A DNA stretch of 45,247 bases from Hydromonas duriensis (GTDB lineage Bacteria > Pseudomonadota > Gammaproteobacteria > Burkholderiales > Burkholderiaceae): positions 1 to 45,247 of the forward strand of contig NZ_SNZE01000017.1 in assembly GCF_004363775.1 (NCBI RefSeq). Direction: 5' to 3'. Position 1 is the stretch's first letter, and each line of letters begins with the position of its first letter. The notes beneath the pieces were generated by a model, which saw only the letters and a program-made list of their open reading frames with translations, had not been told where the DNA came from and did no database searches. Positions 31,011 to 38,631 of the stretch are shown one piece after another. A program made the position numbers and the translations under genes.

Positions 31011-32108
31011 TTATAAATGTTTAACAGGAATCAGTGCTTCTTCGAGATATTCTTGCGACTGCATCTCGGTTAAGCGCGACACTGTGCGGGCAAACTCATT
31101 CGCCATTTGCCCCTCGGTGTACAACTTTGTGGCTTCGGCTTGCGCACTGATAAACAGCTTGGTTCGGTGGTCGTACATCACATCAATTAACCATGTGAAA
31201 CGCCGTGCCGTTGCAAACATGGCTGGCGACATGACTGGAATATCTGACACGATGAATGTGTCGAATCGTCCAAGTAACTCCAAATAATCGGTTTGTGAGC
31301 GTGCGGTGGCGCATAGTGCATTGAAATCGAACCATGCGACTCGCCCTGCAAATGCAATCGCCTTGATGTCTCGATGACCAATGTGCAGGCTCTCTCCTTC
31401 GCTTGCGCCTGCCACACTATGAAACAATTGCTTCAATGCCCGTTCAGCAGTTTCATCATTGGGCGTGTAATAGGTTTGTGCCGAAGTTAAGCTGCGCTTG
31501 CGATAATCAACGCCTGTGTCAACGTTGACCACGTCACACATGCGTTTTATTAAATCAATCGCGGGCAAAATGCGGTCGCGATGCAATCCATCTGGATATA
31601 AATCATCGGGTTTGTAATTTGACGTCATGATGAAACCCACGCCGTTTTTCACCAATGCCTCAAGCAAACGGTACAAAATCATGGCATCCGCGATGTCCGA
31701 GACATGAAACTCATCAAAACAAACCAAGCGGTATTTTTCTGCAACACGTGCCGCCACGGCATCCAGTGGGTCTGACGTGCCTTTAAAAGCCTCAAGCTCA
31801 CGGTGGACGCTTTGCATGAACTCATGAAAGTGAATGCGGATTTTACGTTTTAATGGCAAATGCTCATAAAACGTATCCATCAAAACGCTTTTACCACGCC
31901 CCACGCCGCCCCAAAGATAAACCCCTGTGGGCACTTCTGCTTTGCTAAAAAACTTTTTGAATTTGTTTGAGCGTTTTTCTTTAAATGCAATCCAGTCATC
32001 TTCATTGCGCTGCAAACGTTTAGCACACGCTTCTTGTGCGTAATCGGGGCTGTAGCCTTGTTGGGCAAGTACATGCAAATAATGTTCAAAAAAACTGTTC
32101 TTTTTCAT
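31011..32108 (-). CDS. zapE: AFG1-family ATPase, ZapE
   Basis: A 365-residue P-loop ATPase linked to Z-ring function during division in E. coli, and to mitochondrial AFG1. The Walker A motif GGVGRGKS is at 67-74, and VCFDEFHVSDIADAM contains the Walker B. IMTSNYKPDDLYPDGLHRDRILP is a strong family signature. The start overlaps the ybeY stop by 4 bases, and the PHP gene follows 11 bases after the stop. It occupies the place where corC (ybeX) usually follows ybeY in other bacteria. Confidence 0.94.
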   Translation of the reverse strand: MKKNSFFEHYLHVLAQQGYSPDYAQEACAKRLQRNEDDWIAFKEKRSNKFKKFFSKAEVPTGVYLWGGVGRGKSVLMDTFYEHLPLKRKIRIHFHEFMQSVHRELEAFKGTSDPLDAVAARVAEKYRLVCFDEFHVSDIADAMILYRLLEALVKNGVGFIMTSNYKPDDLYPDGLHRDRILPAIDLIKRMCDVVNVDTGVDYRKRSLTSAQTYYTPNDETAERALKQLFHSVAGASEGESLHIGHRDIKAIAFAGRVAWFDFNALCATARSQTDYLELLGRFDTFIVSDIPVMSPAMFATARRFTWLIDVMYDHRTKLFISAQAEATKLYTEGQMANEFARTVSRLTEMQSQEYLEEALIPVKHL

Positions 32109-32623
32109 AGCGGTTGCGCACCTTGTCGTTCAGCCGCGTATGGGTCGACAAATCCTAATCCTTGCACAATCTGCGTCTCCAAATTTTCCATAATTTCCGC
32201 TTCCTCATCTTCGATATGGTCAAAGCCTTGGGCGTGCAAAACACCATGCACCACTAAATGTGCGGCATGCTCAATGATGGTTTTGCCCTGCTCTGCCGCT
32301 TCACGCTGCAGCACCGCACCGCACAAAATGATATCCGCCTCAATCTGCTCACCTTCATCCGCTGCAATCGCTGCGCGCACTTCTTCAGGTAACTCATTGA
32401 TGTCGTCATCGTAGGTAAACGTCAATACATTGGTCGGATAGTCTTTGCCTCTAAACTCAGCATTCAGCCGCCGCCCTTCTACTTCATCTACAAAGCGGAT
32501 GGTCAATGCGGCATCGACTTGCAAAGCCGCTTTGACCCAACGGCGCAACAACGGTCTGGGCAACACATCGCCCCAGTTATGGCTGGTGTCAGCGTATTGC
32601 ACGGACAAATTAAGTTTAGACAT
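32105..32623 (-). CDS. ybeY: endoribonuclease YbeY (rRNA maturation factor)
   Basis: A 172-residue metal-dependent RNase that processes the 3' end of 16S rRNA and takes part in ribosome quality control. The zinc motif is H126-GVL-H130-AQGFD-H136. The N-terminal beta strand region NVLTFTYDDD is also typical. The start at 32623 (MSKLNLSV) has GGGTGA at a proper distance; the open frame to 32656 would begin inside phoH. It follows phoH by 1 base and overlaps zapE by 4. Confidence 0.95.
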   Translation of the reverse strand: MSKLNLSVQYADTSHNWGDVLPRPLLRRWVKAALQVDAALTIRFVDEVEGRRLNAEFRGKDYPTNVLTFTYDDDINELPEEVRAAIAADEGEQIEADIILCGAVLQREAAEQGKTIIEHAAHLVVHGVLHAQGFDHIEDEEAEIMENLETQIVQGLGFVDPYAAERQGAQPL

Positions 32624-32624
32624 A

Positions 32625-33776
32625 TCATTCACCCTGCTTCTTAACATCGCGCTCAAGTTGAGCTAATTTCTCCAAGCGTGCTTGTTCTTTCGCCGCCGCC
32701 TTGGCTTTTGCCTCATAAGCATCGACAATTCGCGCCACTAAAGGATGACGCACCACATCCGCGCTGGTGAACTCTGAAAAAGCAATGCCTTTGACTTTCT
32801 GCAACGTTTGTACCGCATCCGCCAAGCCGCTTTTCATCCCGCGTGGCAAATCCAATTGCGAAGGGTCACCCGTCACCACAGCGCGCGCGCCAAAGCCAAT
32901 GCGCGTTAAAAACATTTTCATTTGTTCAGGCGTGGTGTTTTGCGCCTCATCTAAAATAATAAACGCATGATTCAAGGTGCGTCCGCGCATATAAGCCAGT
33001 GGCGCAATTTCAATCATTTGTTTTTCAAAGAGTTTTTGTACTTTATCAAACCCCATCAAATCATACAAAGCATCATACAACGGGCGTAAGTACGGATCGA
33101 CTTTTTGCGTCAAATCCCCTGGCAAAAAGCCCAAACGCTCACCCGCCTCAACCGCAGGTCGGGTCAGAACAATGCGTTTAACCGTATCGCGCTCCAGCGC
33201 GTCAACGGCACACGCAACAGCAAGATACGTCTTGCCCGTACCCGCAGGGCCAACGCCAAAGGTAATGTCGTGCGATAAGATATTCTCAAGATAGGTTTTT
33301 TGGCGCGGCGTGCGTGCCTGCAAATCAGGGCGACGTGTTTGTAACACTGGCCCCGCATCATCAAGCGTCGGCAGGTGTTGCGCCAGCGCATGGCTAGGCA
33401 ATCGAGACTCATCAGCATCAACCACTGCACGCGCTGCATGCAACAATACCCGTGCATCATGACGTTGCTCATCGGTCGTCAAATCGCCCTTACTTTTTTT
33501 AATGAAACCCGCTTGCAACGACACAATGCCCAACTGAATGTCATCAATCGACAAATCACGCCGCGCCATATCATAAAAATGCGCCAAGGCTTCTTTGACC
33601 TCAGCGGCTCGTGATGCACTTGAAGCGCTGATGTTAAAACGCGAACCTCGACGCACAATGGTCGCATTATAGGCCTGCTCGATTTGGCGCAGATTTTCAT
33701 CAAGGACACCACACAGCCGTGCTAGGCGCGCATTGTCGGATTTTGGGGCGGTGAATTGGGTTTTATGGGATGGCAT
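32625..33776 (-). CDS. PhoH-like ATPase (YbeZ)
   Basis: A 383-residue ATPase of the PhoH/YbeZ family, partner of YbeY in rRNA handling. Walker A is GPAGTGKT at 176-183, and [20 protein letters not shown] carries the DEAQ Walker B region. [19 protein letters not shown] is a strong family signature. The start at 33776 is an ATG without a good ribosome-binding site. The gene is read from hemN's 3' side (53-base gap) and may be in one transcript with ybeY and zapE. Confidence 0.93.
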   Translation of the reverse strand: MPSHKTQFTAPKSDNARLARLCGVLDENLRQIEQAYNATIVRRGSRFNISASSASRAAEVKEALAHFYDMARRDLSIDDIQLGIVSLQAGFIKKSKGDLTTDEQRHDARVLLHAARAVVDADESRLPSHALAQHLPTLDDAGPVLQTRRPDLQARTPRQKTYLENILSHDITFGVGPAGTGKTYLAVACAVDALERDTVKRIVLTRPAVEAGERLGFLPGDLTQKVDPYLRPLYDALYDLMGFDKVQKLFEKQMIEIAPLAYMRGRTLNHAFIILDEAQNTTPEQMKMFLTRIGFGARAVVTGDPSQLDLPRGMKSGLADAVQTLQKVKGIAFSEFTSADVVRHPLVARIVDAYEAKAKAAAKEQARLEKLAQLERDVKKQGE

Positions 33777-33829
33777 ATTATTTATCAAGTGTTGAGTATT
33801 TTTTTAAAAATAAACGGTACACCCAAGCA

Positions 33830-35203
33830 TCAAATCGTCATTGAAAACAACTGTGCTTCGGGCTGTTTCGCCAGCATCCTTAAATCAAACGCCATGCACA
33901 CATTGCGCACAAATGGTCGTCCAAGCTCGGTGATGGTCAGGCTGTTGTCGTCTATGTGCAATAGTCCATCGTTTTGCATTTCAGTAAGGCGCGATAAGGT
34001 GTCGTTTAAGGCGGTAAATTGCATGGATTCATCACGCCAGCCAGTATGTAGTCGGCACATCAGGTTGAGGATGTGGCGGCGGATGATAAGGTCTTCTTGT
34101 GTGAGAAGATGCCCACGCATGAGCGGCCATTCGCCGTTGTTTACGCGCTGGAGATAGGCGTCTAAGTTTTTTTCGTTTTGCGCGAAGCCATACCATGAGT
34201 CGCTAATGGCTGAAACACCAAGGCCAATCATGAGCTGTGTCGTGGTTGTGGTGTAGCCCATAAAGTTGCGGTGCAGGGTGTTGTTGTGCATGGCTTGGCA
34301 TAAGCCGTCGTTGGTTCGGGCAAAATGATCCATGCCAACTTCGATGTAGCCGTTTTGGGCAAATAGGTCTTTACCAAGCTCATATAATTCACGTTTAAGC
34401 TCGGCACTGGGTAAATCTTGGTCGTCAAAACCACGTTGCCCGTTGCCTTTAATCCAAGGAACGTGTGCGTAGCTATAAAACGCAAGCCGATCGGGTGCGA
34501 GGCCGCATGTTTGTTCTATGGTGTTGCGCACGGAGTCGATTGTTTGAAATGGCAGCCCAAAAATCAGGTCGTGGCTGATTGAGGTGTAGCCAATTTCGCG
34601 GGCAGCGATGTGAACTTTTTCTACGTTTTCAAAGGGTTGAATGCGATGAATGGCTTTTTGTACGCGGGCATCGTAGTCTTGCACACCAAAACTGACTCGG
34701 CGAAAACCGACATCATAAAGGCTTTGCAAGTGTTCGCGTGTTGTGTTGTTCGGGTGCCCTTCAAAACTGAACTCATGGTCATCCGCAACGCGAACATCTT
34801 TAAGCAAGCTGTTCATCATGAGCTGTAAGTTTTCAGGAGAAAAGAATGTGGGCGTGCCGCCGCCGAGGTGAATTTCTTTGATGTTGACCGTCTCGCCCGT
34901 ATGTTTTTTGAAATGTTCAAGGTACATTTGCCATTCGCGTGCGATTGCTTGAATATAGCCTTCTTCATGGCTATGGTTTTTTGTGATGCGCTTGTGGCAT
35001 GCACAAAAAGTACACAGGCTTTCGCAAAATGGCAGGTGAATGTATAGGCTTATGCCCTCTTTTACGTTTGATTCAATAAAGGAGCGGGTTAAGCTGTCAA
35101 GGTAGAGTTCTGTTGTGAAGTCGTTTTCATTCCAATAGGGAACAGTTGGGTAGCTGGTGTAACGTGGGCCGGGAATATTGTATTTTTGGATAAGTGATGT
35201 CAT
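33830..35203 (-). CDS. hemN: oxygen-independent coproporphyrinogen III dehydrogenase, HemN
   Basis: This radical-SAM enzyme of heme synthesis decarboxylates coproporphyrinogen III without oxygen. The 457-residue length matches true HemN rather than the shorter HemW. The iron-sulfur motif is C60-x3-C64-x2-C67 in PFCESLCTFCACH. PRYTSYPT at the N terminus, EIHLGGGTPTFFS and SFGVQDYD follow, as in HemN. The extra Cys69 of the HemN signature (CAC) is present. An inverted repeat (CTGTTAA/TTAACAG) stands 30-54 bases upstream of the start. It is the upstream-most gene of the housekeeping run. Confidence 0.95.
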   Translation of the reverse strand: MTSLIQKYNIPGPRYTSYPTVPYWNENDFTTELYLDSLTRSFIESNVKEGISLYIHLPFCESLCTFCACHKRITKNHSHEEGYIQAIAREWQMYLEHFKKHTGETVNIKEIHLGGGTPTFFSPENLQLMMNSLLKDVRVADDHEFSFEGHPNNTTREHLQSLYDVGFRRVSFGVQDYDARVQKAIHRIQPFENVEKVHIAAREIGYTSISHDLIFGLPFQTIDSVRNTIEQTCGLAPDRLAFYSYAHVPWIKGNGQRGFDDQDLPSAELKRELYELGKDLFAQNGYIEVGMDHFARTNDGLCQAMHNNTLHRNFMGYTTTTTQLMIGLGVSAISDSWYGFAQNEKNLDAYLQRVNNGEWPLMRGHLLTQEDLIIRRHILNLMCRLHTGWRDESMQFTALNDTLSRLTEMQNDGLLHIDDNSLTITELGRPFVRNVCMAFDLRMLAKQPEAQLFSMTI

Positions 35204-35231
35204 GGATGTTGAGCTGATTTAGCTGATTGAG

Positions 35232-35257
35232 CTGTTAAGTTTTGTTCATTTTAACAG
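35232..35257. promoter_or_regulatory. inverted repeat upstream of hemN, candidate operator
   Basis: CTGTTAA (35232-35238) and TTAACAG (35251-35257) form a perfect 7-bp inverted repeat with a 12-base spacer, ending about 30 bases before the hemN ATG. It does not match the FNR consensus (TTGAT-N4-ATCAA). It could be a binding site for another dimeric regulator, or a leader hairpin. Nearby AGCTGATT is repeated at 35218-35235. Confidence 0.35.
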
Positions 35258-35360
35258 AACGAGTGCCTGTACAAAATAAAGAACGAGCATATTATCCGAT
35301 AAGTTTGGCTTGAGGTCGAAAACCTAATTTTAGCCCGCCTTTTCAAAGGAAAAAAATACA

Positions 35361-35411
35361 AAAAACACAGAGGGCATAGGACCATGAGCCTATGCACGCA
35401 TCTGTGTTTTT
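35361..35411 (-). terminator. terminator of the HlyD/DUF3302/outer-membrane-factor operon
   Basis: An outer stem AAAAACACAGA/TCTGTGTTTTT (35361-35371 and 35401-35411) encloses an inner 7-bp hairpin GCATAGG/CCTATGC. Read on the - strand it ends in a T-run 20-70 bases after the HlyD stop. The symmetry means it could also stop + strand transcripts. Confidence 0.8.
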
Positions 35412-35429
35412 ACGATAATTTAATATTGA

Positions 35430-36434
35430 TTACAACGCTTTGAGATAAGACTCTGCGGCTGCAAAACGGAGCAACATGCCCGCGATGACATCCAAAAACC
35501 CTAAAATGTGCACAGGTTTTTCTGCGGCAATCCACGCTTGTCCTGTGGCTCCAATTGGAATGTGTACGCCTGCAGGCTCTTCAAACTCTAAGATAACGGT
35601 GCGACCAATATCGTTGCTGTTTTTCATGACTTGTTGCGTGACGCTTTGCGGCGTCGACAACAATGAACCTTGGGCTTCTCCTGTTGATTCGGTGACACTT
35701 TGTACCCGCGCTCGGAAGATTTTTCCAGGATATGCGTCTACATAAAACTCCGCAAATGCCTGTGGCTTAATGAACGCGTATGATTGGTCGGGTATGCGCA
35801 TTTCAATGAACTTTTTGTTTGTGAACATCAAAATCGCCGATGGTCGTTGCTCACCAAAGTATTGCCCTTCTGAAGCGTAAATCACATTGACTTGCCCGTC
35901 TGTTGGGGCTTGAACCAAGGCATGGTCGATTTTCCACTGTAAATCAGAAATATCTTGAGTGGCTTTGATGACTAATTCTCGTTGATTGGTCACTTCGATT
36001 TGTTTGTTGTCATATTCTGCTTGTGACACCACGTCGTTGCGCAAAGGCTCTAAACGTTTTAAATCGTTTCTAAGTTTGTCCAATTGAGCTTTCAGCCGTG
36101 ACAGTTCTGCTTGTTTGGCGGTCAAGGCGATTTCATAGCGATCGGTTTTGAAGCTATAAATAGAATCACCTGCTTTAACTTTTTGGTTGTGGGTCACGAA
36201 AATTTTGTCAATCTCGCCTCCCGCAGGTGAGTTGAGGACGATATGCGGCGCTTTTACTGTTGAGGAGCCTGTTAAGTCCAATACAGCGTAAAAGCGTGTA
36301 AACGTAAATAACATGAACAGCAAAAGCACCCCGCCAAGCCCCATGGCAATAAAATTGCCGAGCGAACGCTTAACAACGCCAAATCTGAGCAGCAGCCAAC
36401 AAATTAAAATATAAGGAACTAAAACAATTTTCAT
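35430..36434 (-). CDS. HlyD-family membrane fusion protein (YiaV/YibH-like)
   Basis: A 334-residue periplasmic adaptor anchored by N-terminal helices (residues about 3-50). A lipoyl half-domain (VLNSPAGGEIDKIFVTHNQKVKAGDSIYSF) is followed by a coiled coil (about 105-150) and the second lipoyl half (ALVQAPTDGQVNVIYASEGQYF). Beta-barrel and membrane-proximal parts come next, and a C-terminal hydrophobic stretch. Two N-terminal hydrophobic segments are like YiaV. The start overlaps the DUF3302-like gene by 4 bases. No inner-membrane pump gene is next to it, so its partner is unclear. Confidence 0.85.
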   Translation of the reverse strand: MKIVLVPYILICWLLLRFGVVKRSLGNFIAMGLGGVLLLFMLFTFTRFYAVLDLTGSSTVKAPHIVLNSPAGGEIDKIFVTHNQKVKAGDSIYSFKTDRYEIALTAKQAELSRLKAQLDKLRNDLKRLEPLRNDVVSQAEYDNKQIEVTNQRELVIKATQDISDLQWKIDHALVQAPTDGQVNVIYASEGQYFGEQRPSAILMFTNKKFIEMRIPDQSYAFIKPQAFAEFYVDAYPGKIFRARVQSVTESTGEAQGSLLSTPQSVTQQVMKNSNDIGRTVILEFEEPAGVHIPIGATGQAWIAAEKPVHILGFLDVIAGMLLRFAAAESYLKAL

Positions 36435-36859
36435 GATGCTTCACCTTCTGGGCTGGCAGTTTGTGGGGATTGGGGGGCGTTAGATGCCGCGTTTTCTTGG
36501 GCTGCAATGGGCTCAATTTCACGAGAACGGCGAAGCACATTAACAAAAAATTCTTCGACGCTGTTCCAGTTGGTATAAGCAATAAACAAGGCCACAGCCC
36601 ACACCCAATGCTCAAATAGCCCAAGTATGGTTAATGCACTGACCAATTCAGCTTGAATCATTTTTTTATGTTCGGCTTTGTGCTTGGGAATCTCATGCAA
36701 ACGCCATAAATACATCAGTGCAAAAATTGCGACAAGCAAAAGCAACGGCAATAACAAATATAAAATCCAATCGGCATCCAAGATGGCTCGATACAAGCCG
36801 TCTGGCTCGTGTATGAAAAAGCCAGCGGGCTTTTCTTCGTTATAGACATGAAATAGCAT
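36431..36859 (-). CDS. DUF3302-like inner membrane protein (YiaW-like)
   Basis: A 142-residue inner-membrane protein with two hydrophobic helices (ILYLLLPLLLLVAIFALMYL and a second around HWVWAVALFIAY). They are linked by a basic cytoplasmic loop with LHEIPKHKAEHKK, similar to HDIPYEIAKHR of YiaW (DUF3302). The C-terminal tail is Pro/Ala/Gln/Ser-rich and variable. ATG 36859 follows GGAGG by 9 bases and shares a base with the stop of the outer-membrane-factor gene (TAATG); the ORF to 36907 would run into that gene. It probably works with the HlyD-type protein as in YiaWV; the function of that pair is not known. Confidence 0.7.
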   Translation of the reverse strand: MLFHVYNEEKPAGFFIHEPDGLYRAILDADWILYLLLPLLLLVAIFALMYLWRLHEIPKHKAEHKKMIQAELVSALTILGLFEHWVWAVALFIAYTNWNSVEEFFVNVLRRSREIEPIAAQENAASNAPQSPQTASPEGEAS

Positions 36860-38253
36860 TATAAATTTCCTCCAATTGCTTTGAAAAAATGACTGCGTGA
36901 CAGCCATTGGGCTTGTTTCGCATCACTCAGCGTCAACTTCGCTTGTAAAACTTTGAGTTGTTCGGCGAGGACTTCGTACTGGCTGCTTCGACCCGCATCA
37001 CGGCTTTTTTGTGTTAATTGGAGTGCCCTTTCTCTTGAAGCCAGCTCCTTTTCAACCATGAGCACATAACGATCGCTGCTGGTCTGAGCCAAGACGGCTT
37101 CTTGTAAATCTCGATAAGCCTGCAATACCGCTTGGTGGTACTGTGCTTTGGCATAATCACGGCGTGCGAGACTTGCATCTACTTTGGAGGCATTCAAACC
37201 ACCATCAAACAATGGTGCAGCTGCATTTAAACCCGTATCTAACCACAGGGGGACGCCCGCTATGGCGGCACTGCTCGATGCGAGCAAGCCACCCAAGATG
37301 GATAAATTCAAGCGCGGATAACGTTCCAAGCGAGAGACATTGACATCGGCGTACGCCGCCTTAAGCGCCCATTCTGCTGCGGCCACGTCTGGTCGTCGCA
37401 ACAGAAGTTGAGTATCAAGTACTTTAGGTGTGGCGGGAACTTTAATCGCGGCTGTCTTTTTCGGCAGTGCTTGCTCTATGTCTCGCGGTGGACGACCTGC
37501 TAAAACCTGAAGGGCCAACTCCGCTCGCCCTACTGCTTCAACCAGCAAAGGCAACTTGGATTCTACAGAATCTAATTCGGCTAAACTTTGGCTATAACTT
37601 AACTCCGTACCCAGCCCCGCTTTCCATCTGCGACGCTCCAAATCAGTGATTTTTTTGAGTTGCTCTACGGCGTCACGGGTGATGGCAAGTTTGCTTTGCA
37701 ATGTTCGCCACTGAAAATATGTATCGGCCACCAATCCAGAAATAGACAACGCCGTGGCATCTTGCATTAATTCAGAACTGCTCCAACGCGCTTTGGCGCC
37801 TTCATTGAGTTGTTTGACGCGCCCCCATACATCCAGCTCCCAGTTCAACGCCAAACCAACTGATGCACTGCGTGTGAGGCGATTAAGCTCGTCAACTGAA
37901 GTGTTCGTTCCAACTTTATAGCGCGAACCTGAAAGCCCGCCGACGACGTCAACCCTAGGTGTAATCAACGATTGAGTACTCGCCAAACCAGCCCGTGCCT
38001 CCTCCATACGTGCGTAGGCTTTAACTAAATCCCAGTTGTGTGCCAATGCTTCTTGCTCCCAGCCATTGAGAACAGGGTCACCAAAAGACGCCCACCATGA
38101 TGTGGAGGAAATACTTTGCTTAACCCCCTCTGGAACAGACGGTAGCTCTAAATCAGGGGCTTTGTAGTCTTCTGACAAGTGGCTACAGCCTAATAAAAAT
38201 AGGCTAGAGCTTCCAAGCAGTGCCAGACCAATCATCTTGGGTTTGAATTTCAT
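36859..38253 (-). CDS. NodT/OprM-type outer membrane factor lipoprotein
   Basis: A 464-residue TolC-type trimeric channel subunit with lipobox LFLLGC (Cys23). The two-fold repeat of helices and beta strands is visible: DYKAPDLELPSVPEG, TSWWASFGDPVLNGW and ALNWELDVWGRVK in the first half, and RRPDVAAAEWALKAAYADVNVSRLERYP in the second. It would connect the HlyD-type adaptor to the outside. It is the first gene of the three-gene operon; the outer-membrane-factor stop overlaps the DUF3302-like start by one base. No pump gene is adjacent. Confidence 0.92.
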   Translation of the reverse strand: MKFKPKMIGLALLGSSSLFLLGCSHLSEDYKAPDLELPSVPEGVKQSISSTSWWASFGDPVLNGWEQEALAHNWDLVKAYARMEEARAGLASTQSLITPRVDVVGGLSGSRYKVGTNTSVDELNRLTRSASVGLALNWELDVWGRVKQLNEGAKARWSSSELMQDATALSISGLVADTYFQWRTLQSKLAITRDAVEQLKKITDLERRRWKAGLGTELSYSQSLAELDSVESKLPLLVEAVGRAELALQVLAGRPPRDIEQALPKKTAAIKVPATPKVLDTQLLLRRPDVAAAEWALKAAYADVNVSRLERYPRLNLSILGGLLASSSAAIAGVPLWLDTGLNAAAPLFDGGLNASKVDASLARRDYAKAQYHQAVLQAYRDLQEAVLAQTSSDRYVLMVEKELASRERALQLTQKSRDAGRSSQYEVLAEQLKVLQAKLTLSDAKQAQWLSRSHFFKAIGGNL

Positions 38254-38631
38254 ACGTTCCTACATGGTTAAATGTGCTGTTCATATAAGCAAAAAATATA
38301 CCCCTCACTTAGCACGTATATCGATTTTAATCTTTGTCTTTTTTGTCTTTGAGTTAAGGCAAACGATGTTAAATGAATGAGCAAAAATCAAAATGCAAAA
38401 TAAAGTATATAAAGATAAAAATAGATTGATATGATACTAAAAATCCAACCTCAATATTCGTACAAGTTCTATATTTTTTCCACGGTGAAAGCACGTGAAA
38501 GCATGTTCGTCTTTGATTGAAAAACTAAAAAGCACGTTTAATCACGTGCTTTTTAAGTTAAAACTTATAGAAGTTAATACTTGAACCGTTTAAGCGGCAA
38601 TGAAACCCATAAGGGGCTAATTGCGCGTAGC
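38254..38631. other. intergenic region with promoter of the efflux operon and patatin terminator
   Basis: This 378-base AT-rich gap has no convincing gene. Near 38290-38310 the - strand carries TATATT-like sequence, a plausible -10 for the outer-membrane-factor operon. A 10-base direct repeat GTGAAAGCA...GTGAAAGCA lies at about 38485-38503, just beside the patatin-gene terminator at 38527-38554. Confidence 0.4.
38527..38554 (-). terminator. rho-independent terminator after the patatin-like gene
   Basis: A perfect stem AAAAAGCACGT/ACGTGCTTTTT with loop TTAATC lies 78 bases after the patatin stop (in - strand sense), followed by T-rich sequence on that strand. The A/T tails make it work in both directions. 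Confidence 0.85.
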
